A stretch of DNA of 51,849 nt, taken from positions 1 to 51,849 of the forward strand of contig NZ_JABBGJ010000058.1 of the NCBI RefSeq assembly GCF_012927345.1. The letters run 5' to 3'. The notes beneath the pieces were generated by a model. It was given only the letters and a program-made list of their open reading frames with translations. It had not been told where the DNA came from and did no database searches. Position numbers and translations under genes: made by a program. The DNA is from Paraburkholderia polaris (GTDB lineage Bacteria; Pseudomonadota; Gammaproteobacteria; Burkholderiales; Burkholderiaceae). This document shows, one piece after another, positions 7,465 to 14,720 of this stretch (position 1 is the stretch's first letter; each line of letters begins with the position of its first letter).

Positions 7465-8580
7465 ATGAAGAAGCAACAGCATCCATTGGTCTCCCCTACC
7501 ACCGGTACTACTCGCTCTGTAACGAGCTTTCACTATGGGACGCGTGGCAGACTGAAGGCGTACGTACATGCGTCACTTCACGCCGATGAACTGCCCGGCA
7601 TGCTCGTCTCCACCGTTCTGCAGCGCAAGCTTTCTCAACTCGAAGAAAATGGAAGGCTTAACGGCGAAATCGTGATAGTACCGGTAGCCAATCCGATCGG
7701 ACTTAATCAAGTAGTTTTTGGGCAACGCGTCGGTCGCTTTGAAGTAAATAGTGGACAAAACTTTAATCGTAATTTTTACGATTTCTCGACTGCGCTATCC
7801 CCCGAACTTGAGCGCTCGCTGAGCGACAACGTTGAGCTAAACCATTGCGTGATACACAGGGCAATGCATTCGGCGCTCAACGCACAGAGTGCATCCACTG
7901 AGCTTAGTTCACTACGGCTTGTGCTGCAGCGTCTGTCCTACGACGCAGATGTGGTGCTCGACCTACATTGCGATCGGGATGCCGTAGTTCATCTCTATAC
8001 TAGTCCAGATCTGTGGTCCGACGTTGAACCACTCGCGCGGTACATCGGAGCTAAAGCTTCGCTTCTCGCCGTGGATTCTGGAGGACAGCCATTCGATGAG
8101 GTATATGTCGCCTTCTGGAGGAAGCTGCACGAACAATATGGAGGCCGTTTTCCCATTCCAGTCGGGCCGCTCGCTGCAACGATCGAACTGCGCGGTCAGC
8201 GTGATGTGTCGTATGATTTGGCGGAGCAGGACGCCCAAGCTATCATAGACTTTTTGATGTTTAAAAAACTCATTGATGGTGAGCCGTCCGTCATGCCTGC
8301 GCTCGAGTACCCGCCGACACCGCTGGCGGGGGCAGCGCCGATCCTTGCTCCTGCGACAGGTCTGCTGGTATTCCGCGTCCCGGTCGGTTCGTGGGTAAAC
8401 GCCTACGACCAAGTCGCGGATATTATTGACCCGCTTTCTGATCTGATCGTCACAGTGAAGGCAACTGTTGCAGGAGTTCTGTATGCGCGTGAGACGGCGA
8501 TTTTCGCCATATCCGGAATGGAGGTAGCCCGAATTGCGAGTGCCGAGTCGTTTCGCACTGGCCCGCTATTGCTGGCTTAA
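7465..8580 (+). CDS. Succinylglutamate desuccinylase/aspartoacylase-family deacylase (AstE/DoeB-like)
   Basis: This 371-residue zinc-dependent deacylase is of the M14-like AstE/aspartoacylase family. Predicted zinc ligands are H39 and E42 in HADE and H168 in DLHCD; the catalytic Glu is probably E241 in the ELRGQRDV segment typical of the COG3608 branch. The C-terminal 85 residues form a barrel-sandwich domain (about 285-355). It is not a close homologue of the core AstE at 25747. The same branch includes N-acetyl-diaminobutyrate deacetylase DoeB of ectoine breakdown, which is also found with an Lrp-type regulator (DoeX). Here it would remove an acyl group from the amino-acid product of the accessory cluster; the exact substrate is unknown. 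Confidence 0.82.
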   Translation: MKKQQHPLVSPTTGTTRSVTSFHYGTRGRLKAYVHASLHADELPGMLVSTVLQRKLSQLEENGRLNGEIVIVPVANPIGLNQVVFGQRVGRFEVNSGQNFNRNFYDFSTALSPELERSLSDNVELNHCVIHRAMHSALNAQSASTELSSLRLVLQRLSYDADVVLDLHCDRDAVVHLYTSPDLWSDVEPLARYIGAKASLLAVDSGGQPFDEVYVAFWRKLHEQYGGRFPIPVGPLAATIELRGQRDVSYDLAEQDAQAIIDFLMFKKLIDGEPSVMPALEYPPTPLAGAAPILAPATGLLVFRVPVGSWVNAYDQVADIIDPLSDLIVTVKATVAGVLYARETAIFAISGMEVARIASAESFRTGPLLLA

Positions 8581-8794
8581 TTTCCGCCGTCATCAGGCTA
8601 GATCTCACATAAGTCGTACATGCTTAGATTGATCAGTCGTTCGCTTGCGGCAGAGCCTGAATACCGCGCCCGACGCAGAGAAAAAATTTAAATCCGGGTT
8701 GCTGTAAGGAACTAGCCGTAGCTTTGCATTGCTTGCGCCCCTAAGTGCGGAGCATAATCTAAACAATTTGATATTCCACAGGACCGGCAGCTAA

Positions 8795-9250
8795 ATGACG
8801 CACCCTCTGCGCGACCAGCTCGATGATATTGACAGAAGGCTCGTAGGACTGCTTCAAGAAAACGCTCGTGAAACAGTTGCCAATCTTGCGCGAAAACTCG
8901 GCATTGCTCGCACAACAGTTGTCTCTCGCATCACCCGTCTCGAGAAAAAAAAATTCATTGTTGGTTACAGCGTGCGGCTCGGTCAAAGTGTACTCGACGC
9001 CAGTATTCACGCGTACGTCGGTATGGCAATCGAACCGAAATATGTCCGCGAAGTTGAAAGACGCCTTGCGAAGCTTATAGAGATTCGACTACTGTGCGCG
9101 GTTAGCGGGGAGTTCGATACTGTCGCGTGGATTCGCACTGACTCGCCAGATCGACTTAATGAACTCCTGGAAGATATCGGAGCGATGGAAGGTGTGACGC
9201 GCACAACGACCTCAGTTATCCTGGCGCGCAAAGTTGACCGCGGTGATTGA
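8795..9250 (+). CDS. Lrp/AsnC-family transcriptional regulator
   Basis: This 151-residue protein has an N-terminal helix-turn-helix (about residues 10-60, with TVANLARKLGIARTTVVSRI) and a C-terminal RAM/ligand-binding domain (about 65-145), the usual length for the family. Lrp-type proteins sense amino acids and often regulate neighbouring catabolic operons. It follows the deacylase by 214 bases in the same direction and is the last intact gene before the IS66 insertion. It is a likely local regulator of the accessory cluster, though no operator could be assigned with certainty. Confidence 0.88.
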   Translation: MTHPLRDQLDDIDRRLVGLLQENARETVANLARKLGIARTTVVSRITRLEKKKFIVGYSVRLGQSVLDASIHAYVGMAIEPKYVREVERRLAKLIEIRLLCAVSGEFDTVAWIRTDSPDRLNELLEDIGAMEGVTRTTTSVILARKVDRGD

Positions 9251-9390
9251 CAGTTCGCTGGTGCGTGCGTGTTTTCGGCAAGCTAATCGTCCTTCGCACG
9301 TGAGTTCGACCGCACAATCCATCGCAAACATTTGCTCGTAGAGCCGCACAGGGACGGCCTTAAGGACACCGGCCGGAGCGCAGGATTGAC

Positions 9391-9398
9391 GCAGGACA
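9391..9398. repeat. Target-site duplication, left copy (GCAGGACA)
   Basis: The 8 bases immediately before the IS66 left end are identical to the 8 bases immediately after its right end (14397-14404). An 8-bp duplication is characteristic of IS66-family insertion. Confidence 0.9.
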
Positions 9399-9424
9399 GT
9401 AAGCGGCCGGTCATCCCATCTTGA
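9399..9424 (+). repeat. IS66 left terminal inverted repeat
   Basis: It begins GTAAGCGGCCGG and matches the complement of the right end at 14371-14396, with the inner part CCCATCTTGA identical. Confidence 0.85.
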
Positions 9425-9438
9425 CGGCAACGTGCGGT

Positions 9439-9648
9439 TCAGGCCTGCAGAGACGGCTGCCAGCGATGCGGCAGGAGTTCTTCGAGGCGGCTTGCGGGCT
9501 GCGTCGGCAGTCGCGTAAGCACGTCCTTGAGATACGCGTACGGATCATGGCCGTTGAGTTTCGCCGACTGGATCAAACTCATGGCCGCAGCGGCGCGTCG
9601 GCCAGCACGCAGGGAACCCGCGAACAACCAGTTGTTGCGACCGATGGC
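9439..9648 (-). pseudogene. IS66 TnpC transposase, 3' fragment
   Basis: This is the C-terminal 69 or so residues of TnpC: IGRNNWLFAGSLRAGRRAAA, then SLIQSAKLNGHDPYAYLKDV and the ending HRWQPSLQA. It continues exactly in frame from the 5' fragment at 12246-13573 once the recombinase element is removed: the combined 1536 bases form 512 codons including the stop. In the present arrangement it has no start and is separated from its gene. Confidence 0.92.
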
Positions 9649-9664
9649 AAGTTCGCGATCATTC
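9635..9664 (+). other. Left attachment junction (attL) of the recombinase element
   Basis: IS66 tnpC sequence runs up to and including the core dinucleotide GC at 9647-9648, and element sequence begins with AAGTTCGCG. The assignment rests on three facts: tnpC resumes in frame across the junction, the same GC occurs at the right junction (12246-12247), and joining the element ends restores the first element gene in frame. Confidence 0.8.
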
Positions 9665-10151
9665 TGCCCATATCGGGCAGGAAGTTGAAGTCCATTACCG
9701 TTGGCATCCCTTGCATGGGCGTCGCGTCAAGGTACGAGACGTCGAGGAACGAAGCGGTGGTCGCGTGGTGCACGTCGAGGCCAGCCCAGGCGTAGTGAGG
9801 GTCGTGTCGGCATGGATGCTGGATCGAGTCATGTGTTCTGGCATGGCGTTGGGCGAGCCGCGCGTCACAGTTGCGGTGCTGAGCGAACTCGACCGGCTGC
9901 TGGTTGACTGGAGCTTGCGTGCACACTCGCCGGACGGTTCCACTACCGTCCGGGAGAAACGCAATGGACAAGCTGCCAAGGGGCGTATTCCTACGCCCAC
10001 AACCGCCTGCACTAACGCTGTCTCAGATGAGTCTGAGGTTCGACACCGCCGAGCTTCAGGGAATGAGCGCGGCGCAGCGCGCAAGGGCAATCACACACCT
10101 TGCGAACCTGCTGCTCCAGGCCGCAGGCGTCGCCATCGGCAAGGAGTCTGA
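9649..10151 (+). CDS. ORF1 body of the recombinase element (lacks a start codon when integrated)
   Basis: The frame encodes QVRDHSAHIGQEVEVHYRWH, then HPLHGRRVKVRDVEERSGGR and AWMLDRVMCSGMALGEPRVT. It is a compact domain that resembles, from memory, the small DUF5372-like proteins encoded upstream of such recombinases. No ATG or well-placed alternative start precedes the conserved part in the integrated state. The start codon with GGAGG lies at the element's other end (12232). In a circle the gene becomes 519 bases long, 172 residues starting M-N-A-P-S-Q-V. The last 62 codons overlap the next gene in another frame and look low-complexity. Function unknown; a regulator or directionality factor is possible. 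Confidence 0.6.
9664..9680. repeat. 6-bp-arm inverted repeat near the left element end
   Basis: CTGCCC (9664-9669) and GGGCAG (9675-9680) are perfect arms around ATATC, 16 bases inside the core dinucleotide. The position would suit a recombinase half-site or a regulatory site, but it also lies in the ORF1 coding frame. Confidence 0.4.
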
Positions 10152-10167
10152 CGATGACGAACGTTGA
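9964..10167 (+). CDS. Small protein of the recombinase element (ORF2)
   Basis: This is a 67-residue frame starting MDKLPRGVFLRPQPPAL and ending GKESDDDER. Middle segments such as SAAQRARAITHLANLLLQAA look like amphipathic helix. ATG 9964 has GGGAG about 7 bases upstream. Its end overlaps the recombinase start by 14 bases, the tight spacing expected for translationally coupled genes. It also overlaps the long 3' part of ORF1 in another frame. Of the two frames, this one has the more protein-like composition. Function unknown. Confidence 0.6.
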   Translation: MDKLPRGVFLRPQPPALTLSQMSLRFDTAELQGMSAAQRARAITHLANLLLQAAGVAIGKESDDDER

Positions 10168-12235
10168 TCGTCTGCCGGCGCCCCTTCTCAAGCGCAAGGC
10201 AGTAGTTTATGTCCGGCAGTCGACGCAGGCCCAGGTGCAGATGAACCTCGAGAGCAAGCGTCGCCAGTACGGGCTCGTGGACGAAGCAAAGCGTCGCGGA
10301 TTTCGCGACATCGAGGTCATCGACGACGATCTGGGCCGATCGGCGAGCGGAGCGGTGGCGCGACCCGGCTTTGAGCGCCTCGTGGCATTGCTTTGTGCCG
10401 GTGAAGTCGGGGCTGTCCTTTGCCTGGATGCATCACGTCTTGCCCGTAACGGGCGCGACTGGCACCATCTGCTCGAACTTTGCGGTCTCGTCGAGGCGAG
10501 GGTCATCGACCTTGATGGCGTGTATGATCCCTGCCGGCCGAACGACCGGCTATTGCTAGGTATGAAGGGCAGCATCAGCGAGTTCGAGCTCAACATACTT
10601 CGAACGCGTATGCTCGATGCCGCACGTGCCAAGGCTCAGCGCGGTGAATTGCGCATCAGCGTGCCGATTGGCTACCTCTGGCATCGTGACATCGGACTGG
10701 GTCTCGATCCAAACCAGCGACTGCAGGAAGTGATACGCCTGATCTTTACTCGATTTCGTGAACGGGGTAGTGCGCGACAGACCTTCCTGTCGTTGCGATC
10801 CGAGCAGGTCCACTTCCCACGCCCGACTGATCGCACGAGCCTGACGCACTTCGACTGGACGCTGATACGTTACCGTAACGTGATCTCGGTGCTCAGGAAT
10901 CCGTTCTATGCCGGGGCCTATGCTTATGGTAAGAGCGGGAAGCAGACAACCATCGTCGATGGCCGTGCACACAAGAGCTACAAGCACCCCAAGCCGTTGG
11001 AGGAGTGGGAGGTTCTGCTCAAGGAGCACCACGAAGGCTACGTCGACTGGGCAGAATTCGAGCGCAACCAGAAGCTGCTCGCTGCCAACGCCTACGGCAA
11101 AGCCGGCGACGTAAAATCGGGGCGTGGTGGGCGAGCCTTGCTGGCAGGTCTGCTCGGTTGCGCCCGCTGCGGACGCCGCTTGTCGGTGGCCTATACTGGA
11201 CGCACACCGCGACCGGTCTACCGATGCTATCGCTTTGACCTGCCACCGAAGTGCATGAGCTTCGGTGGCTCGCGCATAGACGCCGCGATTGCGAGAGAAC
11301 TGATGCGTGTCGTGGAGCCAATGGCGATTGAGGCGGCCTTGCAGGCCGAGCAAATGCATATGGACAGCCTGAATGAGCAGCGGCGGATCATCGAGCTCGA
11401 CCTGCAGCAGGCTCAATACGAAGCCACACTGGCAGAACGACGCTACGCCGCCTGCGACCCTGATAACCGTTTGATTGCCGCACAGTTAGAGAAGAACTGG
11501 GAAGCGGCGTTGCGTCGCGTACAGGCCTGCCAGGCACGTCTGGAGACTGCGCGCACACCAGCGCCAGCCAGCCCTGCTCCTGACTTCACCCAGCTTGCCG
11601 AGGACCTCAACGGCGCCTGGAATGCTCCGGGTGTCACCATGCGCATGCGCCAGCAACTGGCTCGGGCGCTGATCGTCGATATCGTTGCGGACGTGGATGA
11701 GACGACGCGTGAAGTTATTCTCACGATTCACTGGCAAGGAGGCCAGCATTCACAGTTGCGCATCCGCAAGCCCAAGACAGGCGAACACGGATGCAGCACG
11801 TCTGACGAAGCGCTCGTAGTCATCCGCAGCATGGTTACCCGATGGTCTGATCAGGACATCGCCGCATCGCTAAACAGGATGGGCATACGGACGGGCCAAG
11901 GCAAGACCTGGACTGCGCATCGGGTTAGATCCGTACGGCATGTGCGAGACATTCACGCCTATAAGTCGGCTGAGAAGGAAGGTGACTGGTTGACGATGTC
12001 CGAGGCAGCGGAAGTGCTTGGCGTCACCAATCATGTCATCCGCCGCCTGATCAAGGACCGGATCCTGCCCGCTGAGCAAGTGATGGCCGACGCTCCATGG
12101 CAAATCCGTGCAAGCGACTTGCATACCGAGGCGGTGGGCGTTGCGCTGACCACCCGGAAGCTCCGCCCGTGTCGCGGCGCCATCGAAGGGCAACTCTCAA
12201 TGTTTATCGAGGATTCAGCAGGAGGTGCACAATGA
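10154..12235 (+). CDS. Large serine recombinase
   Basis: This 693-residue protein has an N-terminal resolvase domain starting near residue 14 (AVVYVRQST, catalytic Ser about residue 23; DASRLARNGRDW downstream). A recombinase domain (about 190-300) is followed by a zinc ribbon with C-x2-C in LLGCARCGRRL and further cysteines in YRCY and PPKC, then a coiled-coil-prone segment rich in Glu, Gln and Arg. The C-terminal about 60 residues contain a DNA-binding helix pair, MSEAAEVLGVTNHVIRRLIK, like those of excisionases and MerR proteins. ATG 10154 with AAGGAG at 10141 sets the start. It presumably inserts and excises the element it lies in. The stop codon TGA shares bases with the ATG at 12232. 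Confidence 0.92.
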   Translation: MTNVDRLPAPLLKRKAVVYVRQSTQAQVQMNLESKRRQYGLVDEAKRRGFRDIEVIDDDLGRSASGAVARPGFERLVALLCAGEVGAVLCLDASRLARNGRDWHHLLELCGLVEARVIDLDGVYDPCRPNDRLLLGMKGSISEFELNILRTRMLDAARAKAQRGELRISVPIGYLWHRDIGLGLDPNQRLQEVIRLIFTRFRERGSARQTFLSLRSEQVHFPRPTDRTSLTHFDWTLIRYRNVISVLRNPFYAGAYAYGKSGKQTTIVDGRAHKSYKHPKPLEEWEVLLKEHHEGYVDWAEFERNQKLLAANAYGKAGDVKSGRGGRALLAGLLGCARCGRRLSVAYTGRTPRPVYRCYRFDLPPKCMSFGGSRIDAAIARELMRVVEPMAIEAALQAEQMHMDSLNEQRRIIELDLQQAQYEATLAERRYAACDPDNRLIAAQLEKNWEAALRRVQACQARLETARTPAPASPAPDFTQLAEDLNGAWNAPGVTMRMRQQLARALIVDIVADVDETTREVILTIHWQGGQHSQLRIRKPKTGEHGCSTSDEALVVIRSMVTRWSDQDIAASLNRMGIRTGQGKTWTAHRVRSVRHVRDIHAYKSAEKEGDWLTMSEAAEVLGVTNHVIRRLIKDRILPAEQVMADAPWQIRASDLHTEAVGVALTTRKLRPCRGAIEGQLSMFIEDSAGGAQ

Positions 12236-12247
12236 ACGCCCCGTCGC
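12221..12247 (+). promoter_or_regulatory. Ribosome-binding site and start codon of ORF1, separated from its gene
   Basis: GGAGG at 12221-12225 is followed by ATG at 12232-12234, which overlaps the recombinase stop (ATGA). In the integrated state the frame runs from M-N-A-P-S into antisense tnpC sequence. Joining 12247 to 9649 puts it exactly in frame with the ORF1 body. This gives all three genes coupled spacing around the circle. Confidence 0.75.
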
Positions 12248-12262
12248 GATTGGACGTATCTG
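12232..12262 (+). other. Right attachment junction (attR) of the recombinase element
   Basis: Element sequence ends CCCCGTC plus the core GC at 12246-12247. TnpC sequence GATTGGACGTATCTG follows, which is the complement of the codons for Q-I-R-P-I. Confidence 0.8.
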
Positions 12263-13573
12263 ATTCTCACACCAGTTGTTGTCAATCGGCACCTGCGGAT
12301 CGTCGAGGTAACGCGTCAACGCCACCCATCGGCGTAAACTGTAGTCCAGAGCTTTGGCGATGGCTGAGCCTTCACTCACCCGCACGCGTTGCTGTGTCAT
12401 CCACGCATGCAGTGCCTCAGCAACGGGACGCGCTTGCTGTTGCCGGATATCCAGGCGTTCGTCCGGAGCGAGCTGCTGTACTTCCCGTTCGATCTCGTAG
12501 AGCTGACCGATGTACTGAAGCGCATCCTGTGCAATCTCGCTCTTGCTGGCCGCATGCAGATCGTAGAACTTGCGCCGCGCGTGCGCCATGCAACCGAGTT
12601 CGGTCACGCCCTGTGCAAACAGTGCTTTATAGCCGGTGAAGTCATCGCAGACGAGTTGCCCTCGCCAGTCTCCCAGGAAGTCCCTCGCGTGTTCACCCGC
12701 CCGACTGTCAGCGAAGTCGTAGACGACTGCCTTCAGATCCTCGAAGGCCCCGGGGCAATACGTCCATAGATAAGCTCTTTGTGTCTTGCCCCTACCGGGA
12801 CTGAGCATCGCGACAGGCGTCTCATCGGCGTGCATCACCCGATGCCGCAGCATCTGTTCCTTGAGTGCGTCGACCACCGGCTGCAACTGCACTCCGCACA
12901 TGCCGACCCACTGCGCCAGTGTCGAGCGGGGGATGGCGAACCCGGCGCGCCCGAAGATGCCTTCCTGCCGATACAACGGCAGGTGGTCCCCGTATTTGGC
13001 GACCAGCACCTGTGCCAGCAACCCGGCAGTGGGGATGCCCTTGTCGATCACCTGAGCCGGAACCGGTGCCTGAATCAGGGTCTCGCACCTGGCGCACACC
13101 CACTTGCCGCGCACATGACGCTCAACGGTAAACACGCCCGGTGTGTAGTCCAGCTTCTCGCTGACGTCCTCGCCGATGCGCCTGAGCTGGCAGCCGCAAC
13201 CGCAGGTTGTCGACTCCGGTTCGTGACGAACTTCGATACGCGGCAGGTTTGCCGGCAGCGGCATACGGCGGGGTTTGTTCGGGATCGCGTCGGCCTTCGA
13301 CTGGGCGCCCAGTTGTTCGATCTCGTGCTCAATGGCGACCAGATCGGCATCGATGGCTTCATCCAGCAGGCTCTGCTGCTCTGCGCCAAGCTTCTCGCTT
13401 CGTGCGGCGAATTTCCACCGCTTGAGCACCGCCATCTCATGGGTGAGTTGAGCGATGCGGGCATCCTTGAAACGCAGCTCGCTGTCCCGGGCACGCACTT
13501 CCGACATCAACTCCATAGCCAGAGCCCGCAGCTGCGCGGCGTCCATGTCCTGGAGTTGGGTCGTATTGATCAT
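12246..13573 (-). pseudogene. IS66 TnpC transposase, 5' fragment
   Basis: From ATG at 13573 (MINTTQLQDMDAAQLRALAM) the protein runs through a leucine-rich N-terminus. A zinc-binding segment follows, TTCGCGCQLRRIGEDVSEKL and KWVCARCETL. The catalytic DDE domain contains MHADETPV, LVCDDFTGYKAL and VPIDNNWCENQIRPIA. The frame then enters the recombinase element and stops after about 9 foreign residues. The final catalytic-domain segment is the displaced fragment at 9439-9648, so the interrupted protein is unlikely to be active. Excision would restore a 511-residue TnpC. Confidence 0.93.
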
Positions 13574-13635
13574 GCCGGTTATTGTGCCAGCGACCCGCCA
13601 GCGCCTGAATTGGCACGAGCACCGATTGTCCGTCG

Positions 13636-13971
13636 CTAGATCACACGGATCACGCCGTCCTCGCCGATACGTTGCCAGGGCAGCCCCAGCACGAGGGCGG
13701 CGAGTTGTTCCTGCGTCATTGACTGCTTGGTGCCCAGTCCGGGCTGCGGCCACACGAAGCGGCCCCTGTTCAGGCGCCTCGCCGCGAGCCAGATACCGAC
13801 TCCGTCATGGACCAGCACCTTCATGCGGGTGGCGCGGCGATTGGCGAACAGGTAGGCGTGGTGAGGATGCGCGGCACCAAAGACCTGCACGACCCGGGCG
13901 AGTGCAGTGTCGGTGCCTGCACGCATGTCCAGCGGATCGATCGCCAGCCACACCGCATCGATACGGATCAC
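13636..13971 (-). CDS. tnpB: IS66 accessory protein TnpB
   Basis: This 111-residue protein has the typical IS66 TnpB pattern IRIDAVWLAIDPLDMRAGTD, AAHPHHAYLFANRRATRMKV and GVGIWLAARRLNRGRFVWP. The probable start is GTG at 13971, which shares bases with the TnpA stop (GTGA overlap), so the genes are translationally coupled. TnpB is required for transposition in several IS66 elements; its biochemical role is not settled. Confidence 0.88.
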   Translation of the reverse strand: MIRIDAVWLAIDPLDMRAGTDTALARVVQVFGAAHPHHAYLFANRRATRMKVLVHDGVGIWLAARRLNRGRFVWPQPGLGTKQSMTQEQLAALVLGLPWQRIGEDGVIRVI

Positions 13972-14315
13972 TTGAGCCAGGTGCGCAACCACGTCGCGCA
14001 CTCGCTGGCCGCCTGCACCGGCCAGCTCACCGTGATGACACTGCCGCCACGCCGTACTTCAACGCGGATATCGCCCGGCGTCGACTGGGGCAACGACAGC
14101 GGCATGAAGCCGCCGGCAAGTTCTATACGTGCGGGAACGACCTCTGCCTCGTTCGCAGCGCACTCGGCCTGGCGCAGCCAGCGGTGAACGAGGTTTGCGT
14201 TGATGCCGTGTTCCAATGCCACGGCCGCGATTGATGCACCGGGTTGGCGGCAGGCGTCGACTACCGCCGCCTTCAGTTCTGCCCCATGTGTACGACGAAT
14301 TCTCTTTGCTTCCAT
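13968..14315 (-). CDS. tnpA: IS66 accessory protein TnpA
   Basis: This 115-residue protein starts at ATG 14315 (MEAKRIRRTHGAELKAAVVD) and has a helix-turn-helix, GASIAAVALEHGINANLVHR. This is the DNA-binding TnpA of IS66-type elements. A longer in-frame start at 14414 would lie outside the inverted repeat and is rejected. It is the first gene of the tnpABC operon, transcribed inward from the right end. Confidence 0.88.
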   Translation of the reverse strand: MEAKRIRRTHGAELKAAVVDACRQPGASIAAVALEHGINANLVHRWLRQAECAANEAEVVPARIELAGGFMPLSLPQSTPGDIRVEVRRGGSVITVSWPVQAASECATWLRTWLK

Positions 14316-14370
14316 AGTGTCCACCTGGCTATCCTGGTGGACACTATCCTCACGTGCTATACCGCTTCGT

Positions 14371-14396
14371 TCAAGATGGGTTCGCCGTGCGCTTAC
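14371..14396 (-). repeat. IS66 right terminal inverted repeat
   Basis: Its complement begins GTAAGCGCACGGCG and shares GTAAGCG and CCCATCTTGA at the same spacing with the left end. Confidence 0.85.
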
Positions 14397-14404
14397 GCAG
14401 GACA
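14397..14404. repeat. Target-site duplication, right copy (GCAGGACA)
   Basis: Identical to 9391-9398. Removing one copy and the element restores the continuous sequence GACGCAGGACATAGCG. Confidence 0.9.
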
Positions 14405-14720
14405 TAGCGTCCATGACGAATCGCGCCTTGTCTGTCTATCTTGACGAGCAGGCGCACCCCACTTTGTTCAAGTTAGAGCATTCGACGCTATTAACATTTA
14501 CGACACCGCTCGATTTCTAGATCACGTGTCGGTCCTCACACAACATATGCGGTCCGTGTTGAAGGTGACATGGGCGAGCGAACTGCATACGTCACGCTGA
14601 ATTGTTTCTCTCAGGAAGCTGAAGACGATACCTCCGTTTCGGCGCCACGTCTGGTTTCACGCCATTTTGCAAGCCCGATTACCGATGCTGGAACGCAACT
14701 GGTCTGTGCTGGCACGGAAT
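14405..14720. other. Non-coding stretch between IS66 and the lysR gene
   Basis: No gene can be supported on either strand. Together with 9251-9390 it forms the original spacer between lrp and lysR before the IS66 insertion. No clear repeat or terminator was seen. Confidence 0.4.

Larger units (their letters stand above)
9649..12247 (+). mobile_element. Large-serine-recombinase element inserted in IS66 tnpC
   Basis: This 2599-base unit is inserted in the TnpC codons for R-P-I-A|I-G-R-N-N. The only sequence shared by the two junctions is GC, which fits the 2-bp core used by serine integrases. It makes no long target duplication and has no terminal inverted repeats like a DDE transposon. It encodes a split protein (ORF1), a 67-residue protein and the recombinase, all on the plus strand, opposite to tnpC. 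The circular form is predicted to carry ORF1 with its own ribosome-binding site. Confidence 0.88.
9399..14396 (-). mobile_element. IS66-family insertion sequence, interrupted by a recombinase element
   Basis: The terminal inverted repeats start GTAAGCG on both sides (9399-9424 and the complement of 14371-14396, about 21 of 26 bases matching, including a shared CCCATCTTGA). The ends are flanked by identical GCAGGACA. The element carries tnpA, tnpB and tnpC on the minus strand. Its 4998 bases include a 2599-base insertion in tnpC; without it the element is 2399 bases, a normal IS66 size. The intact ends and duplication suggest a fairly recent insertion. It sits between the lrp and lysR genes. 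Confidence 0.93.

Noticed and set aside
9695..10090. A 131-codon minus-strand frame inside the recombinase element
   Set aside because: It is antisense to ORF1 and ORF2, has no family pattern and no ribosome-binding site, and its composition is Arg/Ser/Thr-rich.
9627..12282. Direct repeat CCAGTTGTTG on both sides of the recombinase element, suggesting a target duplication
   Set aside because: Both copies encode N-N-W in two separate places of TnpC, and the frame is restored only with the GC core; it is coincidental coding similarity.
12232..12639. Protein starting M-N-A-P-S at the right end of the recombinase element
   Set aside because: After five residues it reads antisense tnpC sequence; the start belongs to ORF1 in the circular form.
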